Shown: positions 47,901 through 61,628, counted from the stretch's first letter. The stretch is 64,000 nucleotides of DNA from Archivesica marissinica (GCA_014843695.1 CM026403.1:48649382-48713381), one strand, 5' to 3'. Notes: generated by a model not told the origin, from the letters alone. Program-made: numbers and translations.

Positions 47901-50900
47901 CTCTATACCGCTTACTGGTTACTCATTATATATATCCAGTCGTTCTCTATACCGCTTACTGGTTACTCAATATATATCGTGTCGTTCTCTATACCGCTTA
48001 TTGGTTACTCATTATATATCCAGTCGTTCTCTATACCGCTTACTGGTTACTCAATATCTGTCCAGTCGTTCTCTATACCGCTTACTGGTTACTCAATATC
48101 TGTCCAGTCGTTATCTATACCGCTTAATGGTTACTCAATATATTTCCAGTCGTTCTCTATACCGCTTAATGGTTACTCAATATATGTCCAGTCGTTCTCT
48201 ATACCGCTTATTGGTTACTCAACATCTATCCAGTCGTTCTCTATACCGCTTAGTTGTTACTCAATATCTATCCAATCGTTCTCTATACCGTTTACTGGGT
48301 ACTCAATATTTGTCCAGACGTTCTCTATACCGCTTACTGGTTACTCAATATCTGTCCAGACGTTCTCTATACCGCTTACTCAATATCTATCCAGTCGTTC
48401 TCTATGCCGCTTACTGGTTACTCAATATCTACCCAGTCGTTCTCTATACCGCTTATTGGTTACTCAACATCTATCCAGTCGTTCCCTATACCGCGTATTG
48501 GTTACTCGATATATATCCAGTCGTTCCCTATACCGCGTATTGGTTACTCAATATATATATTGTTCTCTATACCGTTTATCGGTTACTCAACATATATCCA
48601 GTCGTTCTCTATACCGCGTATTGGTTACTCGATATATATCCAGTCGTTCTCTATACCGCTTACTGGTTACTCAATATTTGTCCAGTCGTTCTCTATACCG
48701 CTTAGTGGTTGCTCAATATATGTCCAGTCGTTCTCTATACCGCTTACTGGTTACTCAATATATGTCCAGTCGTTCTCTATACCGCTTAATGGTTACTCAA
48801 TATCTTTCCAGTCGTTCTCTATACCGCTTAATGGTTACTCAATATATATCCAGTCGTTCTCTACACCGCTTACTGGTTACTCAATATATGTCCAGCCGTT
48901 CTCTATACCGCTTAGTATTTACTCAATATATGTCAGTCGTTCTCTATCCGCGTATTAGTTACTCAACATCTATCCAGTCGTTTTCTATACCGCTTAGTTG
49001 TTACTCAATATATGTCCAGTCGTTCTCTATACCGCTTACTGGTTACTCAATATATATCCAGTCGTTCTCTATACCGCTTACTGGTTACTCAATATCTATC
49101 CAGTCGTTCTCTATACCGCTTACTCAATATATATCCAGTCGTTCTCTATACCGCTTACTGGTTACTCAATATCTGTCCAGTCGTTCTCTATACCGCTTAT
49201 TGGTTACTCAATATATTTCCAGTCGTTCTCTATACCGCTTACTGGTTACTCAATATATATCGTGTCGTTCTCTATACCGCTTACTGGTTACTCAATATAT
49301 ATCCAGTCGTTCTCTATACCGCTTAGTAGTTACTCAATATATATCAAGTCGTTCTCTATACCGCGTATTAGTTACTCAACATCTATCTATCCAGTCGTTT
49401 TCTATACCGCTTAGTTGTTACTCAATATATGTCCAGTCGTTCTCTATACCGCTTACTGGTTACTCAATATCTATCCAGTCGTTCTCTATACCGCTTACTG
49501 GTTACTCAATATCTACCCAGTCGTTCTCTATACCGCTTATTAGTTACTCATTATATATCCAGTCGTTCTCTATACCGCTTATTGGTTACTCAATTATATA
49601 TCGTGTCGTTCTCTATACCGCTTACTGGTTACTCAATATATATCGTGTCGTTCTCTATACCGCTTACTGGTTACTCAATATATATCCAGTCGTTCTCTAT
49701 ACCGCTTACTGGTTACTCAATATATATCGTGTCGTTCTCTATACCGCTTATTGGTTACTCATATATATCCGTCGTTCTCTATACCGCTTACTGGTTACTC
49801 ATATATATCCAGTCGTTCTCTATACCGCTTATTGGTTACTCAATATATATCGTGTCGTTCTCTATACCGCTTACTGGTTACTCAATATATATCGTGTCGT
49901 TCTCTATACCGCTTACTGGTTACTCAATATATATCGTGTCGTTCTCTATACCGCTTACTGGTTACTCAATATATATCGTGTCGTTCTCTATACCGCTTAC
50001 TGGTTACTCAATATATATCGTGTCGTTCTCTATACCGCTTACTGGTTACTCAATATATATCGTGTCGTACTCTATACCGCTTACTGGTTACTCAATATAT
50101 ATCGTGTCGTTCTCTATACCGCTTACTGGTTACACAATATATATCGTGTCGTTCTCTATACCGCTTACTGGTTACTCAATATATATCCAGTCGTTCTCTA
50201 TACCGCTTACTGGTTACTCAATATATATCGTGTCGTTCTCTATACCGCTTACTGGTTACTCATTATATATCCAGTCGTTCTCTATACCGCTTACTGGTTA
50301 CTCAATATATATCGTGTCGTTCTCTATACCGCTTAATGGTTATTCAATATCTGTCCAGTCGTTCTCTATACCGCTTATTGGTTACTCGATATATATCCAG
50401 TCGTTCCCTATACCGCGTATTGGTTACTCAATATATATATTGTTCTCTATATCGTTTATCGGTTACTCAACATCTATCCAGTCGTTCTCTATACCGCTTA
50501 CTGTTTACTCAATATATATCCAGTCGTTCTCTATACCGCTTATTGGTTACTCAACATATATCCAGTCGTTCCCTATACCGCCTATTGGTTACTCGATATA
50601 TATCCAGTCGTTCCATATACCGCGTATTGGTTACTCAATATATATATTGTTCTCTATACCGTTTATCGGTTACTCAACATATATCCAGTCATTCTCTATA
50701 CCGCATAGTGTTTACTCAACATATGTCCAGTCGTTCCCTATACCGCGTATTGGTTACTCGATATATATCCAGTCGTTCTCTATACCGCTTACTGGTTACT
50801 CAATATATATCCAGTCGTTCCCTACACAGTGTATTGGTTACTCGATATATATCCAGTCGTTCTCTATACCGCTTACTGGTTACTCAATATCTGTCCAGTC

Positions 50901-53900
50901 GTTCTCTATACCGCTTAATGGTTACTCAATATCTTTCCAGTCGTTCTCTATACCGCTTAATGGTTACTCAATATATATCCAGTCGTTCTCTATACCGCTT
51001 ACTGGTTACTCAATATATGTCCAGCCGTTCTCTATACCGCTTAGTATTTACTCAATATATGTCAAGTCGTTCTCTATACCGCGTATTAGTTACTCAACAT
51101 CTATCTATCCAGTCGTTTTCTATACCGCTTAGTTGTTACTCAATATATGTCCAGTCGTTCTCTATACCGCTTACTGGTTACTCAATATCTATCCAGTCGT
51201 TCTCTATACCGCTTACTGGTTACTCAATATCTACCCAGTCGTTCTCTATACCGCTTATTAGTTACTCATTATATATCCAGTCGTTCTCTATACCGCTTAT
51301 TGGTTACTCATTATATATCCAGTCGTTCTCTATACCGCTTATTGGTTACTCAATATATATCATGTCGTTCTCTATACCGCTTACTGGTTACTCAATATAT
51401 ATCGTGTCGTTCTCTATACCGCTTATTGGTTACTCAATATATATCGTGTCGTTCTCTATACCGCTTACTTGTTGCTCAATATATATCGTGTCGTTCTCTA
51501 TACCGCTTATTGGTTACTTATTATATATCCAGTCGTTCTCTATACCGCTTACTGGTTACTCAATATATATCGTGTCGTTCTCTATACCGCTTATTGGTTA
51601 CTCATTATATATCCAGTCGTTCTCTATACCGCTTACTGGTTACTCATTATATATCCAGTCGTTCTCTATACCGCTTATTGGTTACTCAATATATATCGTG
51701 TCGTTCTCTATACCGCTTACTGGTTACTCAATATATATCGTGTCGTTCTCTATACCGCTTACTGGTTACTCAATATATATCGTGTCGTTCTCTATACCGC
51801 TTACTGGTTACTCAATATATATCGTGTCGTTCTCTATACCGCTTACTGGTTACTCAATATATATCGTGTCGTTCTCTATACCGCTTACTGGTTACTCAAT
51901 ATATATCGTGTCGTTCTCTATACCGCTTACTGGTTACTCAATATATATCCAGTCGTTCTCTATACCGCTTACTGGTTACTCATTATATATCCAGTCGTTC
52001 TCTATACCGCTTATTGGTTACTCAATATATATCGTGTCGTTCTCTATACCGCTTACTGGTTACTCAATATATATCGTGTCGTTCTCTATACCGCTTACTG
52101 GTTACTCAATATATATCCAGTCGTTCTCTATACCGCTTACTGGTTACTCAATATATATCGTGTCGTTCTCTATACCGCTTACTGGTTACTCAATATTTAT
52201 CTTGTCGTTCTCTATACCGCTTACTGGTTACTCAATATATATCGTGTCGTTCTCTATACCGCTTACTGGTTACTCAATATATATCGTGTCGTTCTCTATA
52301 CCGCTTACTGGTTACTCAATATTTATCTTGTTGTTCTCTATACCGCTTACTGGTTACTCAATATATATCGTGTCGTTCTCTATACCGCTTACTGGTTACT
52401 CAATATATATCGTGTCGTTCTCTATACCGCTTACTGGTTACTCAATATTTATCTTGTTGTTCTCTATACCGCTTACTGGTTACTCAATATATATCGTGTC
52501 GTTCTCTATACCGCTTACTGGTTACTCAATATATATCGTGTCGTTCTCTATACCGCTTACTGGTTACTCAATATATATCCAGTCGTTCTCTATACCGCTT
52601 ACTGGTTACTCAATATATATCCAGTCGTTCTCTATACCGCTTACTGGTTACTCAATATATGTCCCCTCATTCTCTATACAGCTTAGTGTTTACTCAATAT
52701 CTTTCCAGTCGTTCTCTATACCGCTTACTGGTTATTCAATATATGTCCAGTCGTTCTCTATGCCGCTTAGTGTTTACTCAATATATATCCAGTCGTTCTC
52801 TATACCGCTTACTGGTTACTCAATATCTGTCCAGTCGTTCTCTATACCGCTTAGTGTTTACTCAATATCTGTCCAGTCGTTCTCTATACTGCTTACTGGT
52901 TACTCAATATATATCTTGTTCTCTATACCGCTTACTGGTTACTCAATATCTGTCCAGTCGTTCTCTATACCGCTTACTGGTTACTCAATATATATCGTGT
53001 CGTTCTCTATAACGCTTACTGGTTACTCAATATATATCGTGTCGTTCTCTATGCCACTTACTGGTTACTCAATATATATCGTGTCGTTCTCTATGCCACT
53101 TACTGGTTACTCAATATATATCGTGTCGTTCTCTATACCGCTTACTGGTTACTCAATACATCCAGTCATTCCCTATACCGCTTACTGGTTACTCAATATT
53201 TATCTTGTTGTTCTCTATACCGCTTACTGGTTACTCAATATATATCGTGTCGTTCTCTATACCGCTTACTGGTTACTCAATATATATCGTGTCGTTCTCT
53301 ATACCGCTTATGGTTACTCATATATATCGGTCGTTCTCTATACCGCTTACTGGTTACTCATTATATATCAGTCGTTCTCTATACCGCTTACTGGTTACTC
53401 ATATATATCGTGTCGTTCTCTATACCGCTTACTGGTTACTCAATATATATCGTGTCGTTCTCTATACCGCTTACTGGTTACTCAATATATATCGTGTCGT
53501 TCTCTATACCGCTTACTGGTTACTCAATATATATCGTGTCGTTCTCTATACCGCTTACTGGTTACTCAATATATATCGTGTCGTTCTCTATACCGCTTAC
53601 TGGTTACTCAATATATATCGTGTCGTTCTCTATACCGCTTACTGGTTACTCAATATATATCTTGTCGTTCTCTATACCGCTTACTGGTTACTCAATATAT
53701 ATCGTGTCGTTCTCTATACCGCTTACTGGTTACTCAATATATATCGTGTCGTTCTCTATACCGCTTACTGGTTACTCAATATATATCGTGTCGTTCTCTA
53801 TACCGCTTACTGGTTACTCAATATATATCCAGTCGTTCTCTATACCGCTTACTGGTTACTCAATATATATCCAGTCGTTCTCTATACCGCTTACTGGTTA

Positions 53901-56900
53901 CTCAATATATATCGTGTTGTTCTCTATACCGCTTACTGGTTACTCAATATATATCCAGTCATTCTCTATACCGCTTACTGGTTACTCAATATATATCGTG
54001 TTGTTCTCTATACCGCTTACTGGTTACTCAATATATATCGTGTCGTTCTCTATACCGCTTACTGGTTACTCAATATATATCTTGTCGTTCTCTATACCGC
54101 TTACTGGTTACTCAATATATATCGTGTCGTTCTCTATACCGCTTACTGGTTACTCAATATATATCGTGTCGTTCTCTATACCGCTTACTGGTTACTCAAT
54201 ATATATCGTGTCGTTCTCTATACCGCTTACTGGTTACTCAATATATATCCAGTCGTTCTCTATACCGCTTACTGGTTACTCAATATATATCCAGTCGTTC
54301 TCTATACCGCTTACTGGTTACTCTATATTCCCCTCGTTCTCTATACAGCTTAGTGTTTACTCAATATCTTTCCAGTCGTTCTCTATACCGCTTACTGGTT
54401 ACTCAATATATGTCCAGTCGTTCTCTATACCGCTTAGTGTTTACTCAATATATATCCAGTCGTTCTCTATACCGCTTACTGGTTACTCAATATCTGTCCA
54501 GTCGTTCTCTATACCGCTTAGTGTTTACTCAATATCTGTCCAGTCGTTCTCTATACTGCTTACTGGTTACTCAATATATATCTTGTTCTCTATACCGCTT
54601 ACTGGTTACTCAATATCTGTCCAGTCGTTCTCTATACCGCTTACTGGTTACTCAATATATATCGTGTCGTTCTCTATAACGCTTACTGGTTACTCAATAT
54701 ATATCGTGTCGTTCTCTATGCCACTTACTGGTTACTCAATATATATCGTGTCGTTCTCTATGCCACTTACTGGTTACTCAATATATATCGTGTCGTTCTC
54801 TATACCGCTTACTGGTTACTCAATACATATCCAGTCATTCCCTATACCGCTTACTGGTTACTCAATATTTATCTTGTTGTTCTCTATACCGCTTACTGGT
54901 TACTCAATATATATCGTGTCGTTCTCTATACCGCTTACTGGTTACTCAATATATATCGTGTCGTTCTCTATACCGCTTATTGGTTACTCATTATATATCC
55001 AGTCGTTCTCTATACCGCTTACTGGTTACTCATTATATATCCAGTCGTTCTCTATACCGCTTATTGGTTACTCAATATATATCGTGTCGTTCTCTATACC
55101 GCTTACTGGTTACTCAATATATATCGTGTCGTTCTCTATACCGCTTACTGGTTACTCAATATATATCGTGTCGTTCTCTATACCGCTTACTGGTTACTCA
55201 ATATTTATCTTGTTGTTCTCTATACCGCTTACTGGTTACTCAATATATATCGTGTCGTTCTCTATACCGCTTACTGGTTACTCAATATATATCGTGTCGT
55301 TCTCTATACCGCTTATTGGTTACTCAATATATATCCAGTCGTTCTCTATACCGCTTACTGGTTACTCAATATATATCCAGTCGTTCTCTATACCGCTTAT
55401 TGGTTACTCAATATATATCGTGTCGTTCTCTATACCGCTTACTGGTTACTCAATATATATCGTGTCGTTCTCTATACCGCTTACTGGTTACTCAATATAT
55501 ATCGTGTCGTTCTCTATACCGCTTACTGGTTACTCAATATATATCGTGTCGTTCTCTATGCCACTTACTGGTTACTCAATATATATCGTGTCGTTCTCTA
55601 TGCCACTTACTGGTTACTCAATATATATCGTGTCGTTCTCTATACCGCTTACTGGTTACTCAATACATATCCAGTCATTCCCTATACCGCTTACTGGTTA
55701 CTCAATATTTATCTTGTTGTTCTCTATACCGCTTACTGGTTACTCAATATATATCGTGTCGTTCTCTATACCGCTTACTGGTTACTCAATATGTATCTTG
55801 TTGTTCTCTATACCGCTTACTGGTTACTCAATATATATCGTGTCGTTCTCTATACCGCTTACTGGTTACTCAATATATATCGTGTTGTTCTCTATACCGC
55901 TTACTGGTTACTCAATATATATCGTGTCGTTCTCTATACCGCTTACTGGTTACTCAATTTATCTTGTTGTTCTCTATACCGCTTACTGGTTACTCAATAT
56001 ATATCGTGTCGTTCTCTATACCGCTTACTGGTTACTCAATATATATCCAGTCGTTCTCTATACCGCTTACTGGTTACTCAATATTTATCTGTCGTTCTCT
56101 ATACCGCTTACTGGTTACTCAATATATATCGTGTCGTTCTCTATACCGCTTACTGGTTACTCAATATATATCCAGTCGTTCTCTATACCGCTTACTGGTT
56201 ACTCAATATATATCCAGTCGTTCTCTATACCGCTTACTGGTTACTCAATATATGTCCCGTCATTCTCTATACAGCTTAGTGTTTACTCAATATCTGTCCA
56301 GTCGTTCTCTATACCGCTTACTGGTTATTCAATATCTGTCCAGTCGTTCTCTATACCGCTTAGTGTTTACTCAATATATATCCAGTCGTTCTCTATACCG
56401 CTTACTGGTTACTCAATATCTGTCCAGTCGTTCTCTATACCGCTTAGTGTTTACTCAATATCTGTCCAGTCGTTCTCTATACTGCTTACTGGTTACTCAA
56501 TATATATCTTGTTCTCTATACCGCTTACTGGTTACTCAATATCTGTCCCTCGTTCTCTATACCGCTTACTGGTTACTCAATATCTGTCCAGTCGTTCTCT
56601 ATACCGCTTACTTGTTACTCAATATCTACCCAGTCGTTCTCTATACCGCTTACTGGTTACTCAATATATGTCCAGTCGTTCTCTATGCCGCTTACTGGTT
56701 ACTCAATATATGTCCAGCCGTTCTCTATACCGCTTAGTATTTACTCAATATATGTCCAGTCGTTCTCTATACCGCGTATTAGTTACTCAACATATATCCA
56801 GTCGTTCTCTATACCGCTTAGTTGTTACTCAATATATGTCCAGTCGTTCTCTATACCGCTTACTGGTTACTCAATATATATCCAGTCGTTCTCTATATCG

Positions 56901-56903
56901 TTT
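41970..56903. repeat. 42-bp intronic satellite array, long form (about 355 monomers)
   Basis: Expanded version of the array at 20,629-21,488; reference monomer 51,797-51,838. The left about 3.5 kb is rich in diverged classes (CGTATTGG, CTTAGTGGTTGCTC, GTTATCTGTACC). The right half is dominated by a homogeneous TATATATCGTGTCG class alternating with TATATATCCAGTCG. Higher-order repeats are visible: the block at 46,179 recurs at 47,979 (1,800 bp), and a CAGCTTAGTGTTTAC marker recurs at about 52,680, 54,348 and 56,274. The first about 0.8 kb and the last about 0.6 kb both resemble the entire short array of copy 1. All three forward frames stay open for hundreds of codons because the unit is 14 codons without a forward stop. 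Scattered one-base indels may be sequencing errors. Confidence 0.96.
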
Positions 56904-57079
56904 AGCAATGCAGCATTTCTTGTTTTGGTGTTTCCAACATACAAGAGAATGCTATAATATGTCTACCACACCAACTCCTTACCGTATATACCTAACATTA
57001 ATCATAATGTGTGTGATAGAACCCATGTCTCAATTCTATGCTTTACACATGTATCGTGCATGTTTCAGTTTATACACAT

Positions 57080-57307
57080 TTATTTTAGCACGATTGCGAA
57101 ACAAGTTTTTACAACTTGAGATTAATCGCTCTCGATACCTCAATCCTAATGGAATCCATAGCTATGTTGGAGAGAAAGGGTCATGTTGGAGAGAAAGGGC
57201 TATGTGGAATTTAAATGCATTGCCTAAGGGCACAATCGTAACGGCTACAGCTGAGCGCGAACTCCGGGCCATACGCACCTGAAGCGAACGCACTATCGTG
57301 ACTTCCA
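57080..57307 (-). mobile_element. SINE family A with internal duplication (copy 2)
   Basis: Counterpart of 21,664-21,891. Confidence 0.8.
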
Positions 57308-58261
57308 CCGTACGTGTAAAAGAAACAAGGGAACCACCCCAGCCTCTGGCATAGGGCACTGACTGTATCATTTATACTCCACGAAGCATGAGAAGATATG
57401 TGAGCAGATATAGAAGATGAACATACCAATTAGGAGCACGTCTTTGCGGATGCTTGACGTAATAGGAAATGTAAAGCCGGAGAGATAGACTATTGAAGAC
57501 AAACTAGTGAGTGTAACTAGTTACGACTTGGTGTGTGTCCAAATGTTCTATAATACCAGGGTACCATTCCTGCAGTGTTCAAGAGATCCGCTAATGCAGA
57601 ATCAAAGCATTGAAATCAGCTTTAAACTAATAGATAGTTAGATACTATAGTGACTTCTCTTCTCCAGACAGTAGGGAGTAAATGGAACTGCAATTTAATG
57701 CAAAGTTTTCAAATTACTTAAACTATTCTTGACCTGTGAGTTTTAAATTTAGGTCAGCAACCAGTGTCGATCTTCCAACCTCTTTACTGAATTCACTACA
57801 TCGGTTAGGTTGTATACGTAAATAGGCAAATGTAGTCCCAATGACTAATATAGTTAATTTTTCTTTTTGATAAAAATGCATTTTCATGACAGGCAGTGTA
57901 TAGTTTTTGTGCTTTTTGGGAAATTATGTGACTTGAGAAGACTTCAGACCAGTTGATGTGTAGAACAGATGTGGTATAATAATTCAGGCCATTGCAAACT
58001 GAAGGTCGGTATACTGTATTATTTGGCGGAGGAATACAATGTGTAAACACAGTGACGTTATTCACAGGCGAGCACTTGTTATTTGAAACTTTGAAATATT
58101 CTTGGTGTGTTTCAGGCTGATTTGAATACCTCTTCACAGTGGATGTGGTATCAGAAGAAATGAAAGATTGGAAATATAAATGAACAGACTGTATGTTTTT
58201 ACTTTTTACTATGTATTTAATAGGCCATTTATGTGTTGTTTTACAACCTTAGTTGTTGTTT
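57308..58261. other. Intronic sequence without recognised features (copy 2)
   Basis: Counterpart of 21,892-22,845, with several single-base differences. Includes the same unrecognised 110-codon minus-strand frame at 57,805-58,137. Confidence 0.4.
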
Positions 58262-58488
58262 TTTTATTTATCGTCGCTACTGGTTGCCCATATGAGCGAC
58301 GCCTCCGGAAGAGATTAGATGTTGGAGGATAGTGCATGATACAGACAGAGACCCATTCCAGAATCTCCTCTGGTTCCTTTACGTGCACGGTGTAAAGCAC
58401 CGACACGAGACCTCGGTTTAACGTCCCATCTGAAAGACTGTTAATTTATCAGGGTCAGACGGGGGATCGAACCTGTTATCCCTGGATT
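58262..58488 (-). mobile_element. SINE family B (copy 2)
   Basis: Counterpart of 22,846-23,072. Confidence 0.9.
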
Positions 58489-58606
58489 TGAGTTGATAAG
58501 ATGTAACCAGTTTATGTTTCCAAATTGACAAATACACATATATAACATAATACTTATTGTTCAAAATGGTATATACCTTAACAACATTGTTTTATATATT
58601 ACACGA

Positions 58607-59050
58607 CAGGCACGTAGCTAGGCCTATATATGGATTACGCACATTCTAGGGGGAGAAGTGTTTCCGCTATATGGTCTCAGGTGACTATTGCATATTATGA
58701 ACATCAGCTACAATCAATATCTGTTGGCATTTCGACCATGTCTGTTTTCTTGTGAATGACCAATGTCTGTAACCGGGGAACAGGCGTCGATATATTTTGC
58801 CTGGTCAGTCAAATAAATATATTTAACATCGAGACTATTAATTGGGCCGTATTGAGTTTCTGATCATGCCATTTTGTCAGAAGTTAAAAAGTGAAAAATC
58901 GACAGACTGGCACCCAGGCTACAATGTATGTGTCCCCCTTACGATCCAGTTTTTATTGAATTTATCGCATTTATATAATTTTCATTTTCAGGAACTGTCA
59001 AAATTAATCTTACGCACGTACGTATATGCGTAAGCCTAGCTACGCGCCTG
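58607..59050. mobile_element. hAT-like MITE (copy 2)
   Basis: Counterpart of 23,191-23,634 with the same inverted ends. Confidence 0.7.
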
Positions 59051-59139
59051 CATTAGTACCTATTAATATTCTCATAGTAAGAGTGAAGAAATTATAGAAG
59101 ACCGAGTAAAAGATCATTAAGAATGAATTTAGATCTAAG

Positions 59140-59319
59140 TACAGTATACAGGCAAACCTGCATTAGCGGTCACCTCCATTAAGCAGCCAACCTTATTAAG
59201 CAACCAGTATCCAGCTTCCCAATATGTTGTTTTATTAATAATATTATGCATTTAATCTCTATTAAGCAGCCACTTTCTGTGATTCCCTAGACTGGCTGTT
59301 TAAAACAGGTTTGACTGTA
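59140..59319. mobile_element. TA-flanked MITE type 1, copy a (copy 2)
   Basis: Counterpart of 23,724-23,903. The left end reads TACAGTATACAGGC instead of TACAGTCTACAGGC. Confidence 0.75.
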
Positions 59320-59510
59320 CATCCGTTATGTCAAATTCCGTCCGACCGAACAAAATACTTCGACATAACCGAAGCTTAACTTAACGAAATTAGATATAAA
59401 CGGAGCCAGTTACATGTATATGTAAAATGATAGTGTCTGAAACGGGACTTTATTCCGACTTCGAAATAACCGGAGAATTCGAAATAACCGACTCTAACAT
59501 AACGGATGTA
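59318..59510. mobile_element. TA-flanked MITE type 2 (copy 2)
   Basis: Counterpart of 23,902-24,094. One change follows the left repeat (TGTCAAATT for TGTCGAATT). Confidence 0.8.
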
Positions 59511-59566
59511 GACTGTATATCAACATCAATTCAACTGTAAATAAATCACTGTCATGTCACTAGTGT

Positions 59567-59793
59567 CGCTTTATAGGAATAAAACAGAATGTCCGTCAAA
59601 CATTTCCTTTCGCTTTAAAGGAATAAAACAGAATGCCCGTCAAACATTTCCTTTCGCTTTAAAGGAATAAAACAGAATGCCCGTCAAACATTTCCTTTCG
59701 CTTTAAAGGAATAAAACAGAATGTCCGTCAAACATTTCCTTTCGCTTTAAAGGAATAAAACAGAATGTCCGTCAAACATTTCCTTTCGCTTTA
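59567..59793. repeat. 44-bp minisatellite, 5 copies (copy 2)
   Basis: Counterpart of 24,151-24,377. Same copy number, one base different in the third unit. Confidence 0.95.
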
Positions 59794-60133
59794 TTACATA
59801 TAGTATATTGCATATGTTACCTATACTACTACATGTATACGTTAGTGGACTCTGTATTGGTAAACAGACACGGGGTTTGCAAAAAGACGCACACGACACA
59901 AAGGCTCATCAGAGGTCTTGTTATACGGGAGAGAACTCCAGAATTAAAGATGTTTCCAAAGTAGCACTAGTTATGCTCCATCATTATTTTATTTTTGTTA
60001 AAATACAATATTTGATAACTTGTACGAATAAGAATATTGGTTCACTATCAGATTGGAAGCACATACTACTAGTATCTTTCTGTGGCACATTTGATCCACT
60101 GGATGAAGGAGAACGAAGAAAGTGGAGGACGTG
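59794..60133. other. No feature seen (copy 2)
   Basis: Counterpart of 24,378-24,717. Confidence 0.5.
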
Positions 60134-60226
60134 GAAGTCGTGGTAGCGCAGTGGTAGTGCGTCCGCTTCAGGTGAGAGATCGAGAGTGATTAATATAAGT
60201 TGTAACAATTGATTCACAATCTAAAT
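60134..60226 (+). mobile_element. SINE family A, internally deleted (copy 2)
   Basis: Counterpart of 24,718-24,810. Confidence 0.8.
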
Positions 60227-60324
60227 CTACACTAAGGTGAACGATGCAGTATAGAAAAACATTTACATGTAACTATCTCCAGCAACTGTGATAGAATGCA
60301 GAGAGGAATATGTCCATGCATAAT

Positions 60325-60496
60325 TACAGTCAAACCTGCCTTAAGCAACCAAGGGAACCACAAAGCGTCTGCTTAGCACATGTGACTGCTTAATTGGAAT
60401 TGGGGTAAAAAAAAGCATATTGGGAATCTGGAAACTGACTGCTTAATACAGGGTGGCTGCTCAACGGAGATGACCACTAACACAGGTTTGACTGTA
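60325..60496. mobile_element. TA-flanked MITE type 1, copy b (copy 2)
   Basis: Counterpart of 24,909-25,080 with perfect 14-bp ends. Confidence 0.88.
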
Positions 60497-60734
60497 GACA
60501 TGACCACTAACACAGGTTTGACTGTAGACATGACCACTAACACAGGTTTGACTGTAGACATGACCACTAACACAGGTTTGACTGTAGACATGACCACTAA
60601 CACAGGTTTGACTGTAGACATGACCACTAACAAGGTTTGACTGTAGACATGACCACTAACACAGGTTTGACTGTAGACATGACCACTAACAATGTTTGAC
60701 TGTAGACATGACCACTAACACAGGTTTGACTGTA
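60469..60734. repeat. 30-bp MITE-derived minisatellite, 9 copies (copy 2)
   Basis: Same unit as 25,053-25,379 but nine copies instead of eleven. One unit has a private one-base deletion (AACAAGG near 60,630). Confidence 0.95.
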
Positions 60735-60753
60735 GACAAGAAATAAGTTATAC

Positions 60754-60892
60754 CTTTCTCCAGCACAGTTGATAGCGTGGACGGATCTGAACTTGGATTC
60801 GTGCCCTGTACTGTTGATCAGATCCGAGACGAGGTAGCCAGGTAAGTACGCATGCGTACACGATTCTCGAGATATAATATCCGCAAACATGG
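60754..60892 (-). CDS. Acyl-CoA synthetase-like gene, upstream exon (copy 2)
   Basis: Counterpart of 25,399-25,537, with the same acceptor ATAATTTACAG, the THAYLPGYLVSDL block, the NCAGE turn and donor GTATAA. It lies 18,859 bp upstream of the next exon (41,894), against 4,845 bp in copy 1. The coding sequence appears unchanged. Confidence 0.8.
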
Positions 60893-61026
60893 CTGTAAAT
60901 TATAACAATATATAGTAAACAACAATAGTATATTAGTTTATCCATCTGCACTGAAATGACAAGCAGTCTGTTTATAGCCTGGTATGTTCGACTAGTGGAA
61001 TAGATTGCCTTCATATTTTTTTTTTT

Positions 61027-61277
61027 AATAATTTAAGTTTATTGACCGTCGATACCGGTTGCCCATATGAGCGACTGACAAATTACCCAATAACACATTT
61101 CTTGGGCAGGCTCCAGCGGTTAACCAGTATTTGGTGCACTAACCTCCGTAAGAAACTGCCAACTTTTTCATATAAAGAGACACTGTCAGAGCGGGGTACG
61201 AACCCGTGAACATCAATGATGATATGTTACAGTGGTATACAAGTCAGAGACCTTAACCACTCGACCACGGAGGCGGA
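61027..61277 (-). mobile_element. SINE family C (copy 2)
   Basis: Counterpart of 25,672-25,922 with a few substitutions; the B box region reads GGGTTCGTACCCC, so this allele has a damaged B box. Confidence 0.78.
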
Positions 61278-61350
61278 CTCCCTTCATATATATATGATAT
61301 ATATATCGGATATATATATCCGCCAGCTAGTTAAATAATGGCAAAGACGG

Positions 61351-61628
61351 ATATGTAGTACAGTGGTTAGCACGCTGGACTGGTAATCCAGGGATCGCAG
61401 GTTCGATCCCCCGTCTGGCCCTAATAAAATTAACAATCTTTCAGATGAGACTTTAACCGACGTCTCGTGTCGGTGCTGTACACCGTGCACGTAAACGAAC
61501 CAGAGGAGATTCTGCAATGGGGCTCTGTCTGTATCAATGCACTATCCTCCAAATATCTAAAATGACTAATTTATTCAGGAGCCATCGCTCATATGGGCAA
61601 CCGGTAGCGACGATAAATAAAACGTAAA
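61351..61628 (+). mobile_element. SINE family B, complete copy (copy 2)
   Basis: Counterpart of 25,998-26,275. The anticodon-like loop reads CTGGTAA (GGT) instead of CTAGTAA (AGT); both are Thr anticodons. The tail loop has GGGCAACC rather than GGACAACC. Confidence 0.92.

Noticed and set aside
49751..54679. 1,642-codon open frame, and similar frames across 42,000-57,300
   Set aside because: All three forward frames are open at once because the 42-bp unit has no forward stop. The array lies in an intron of a gene on the other strand.
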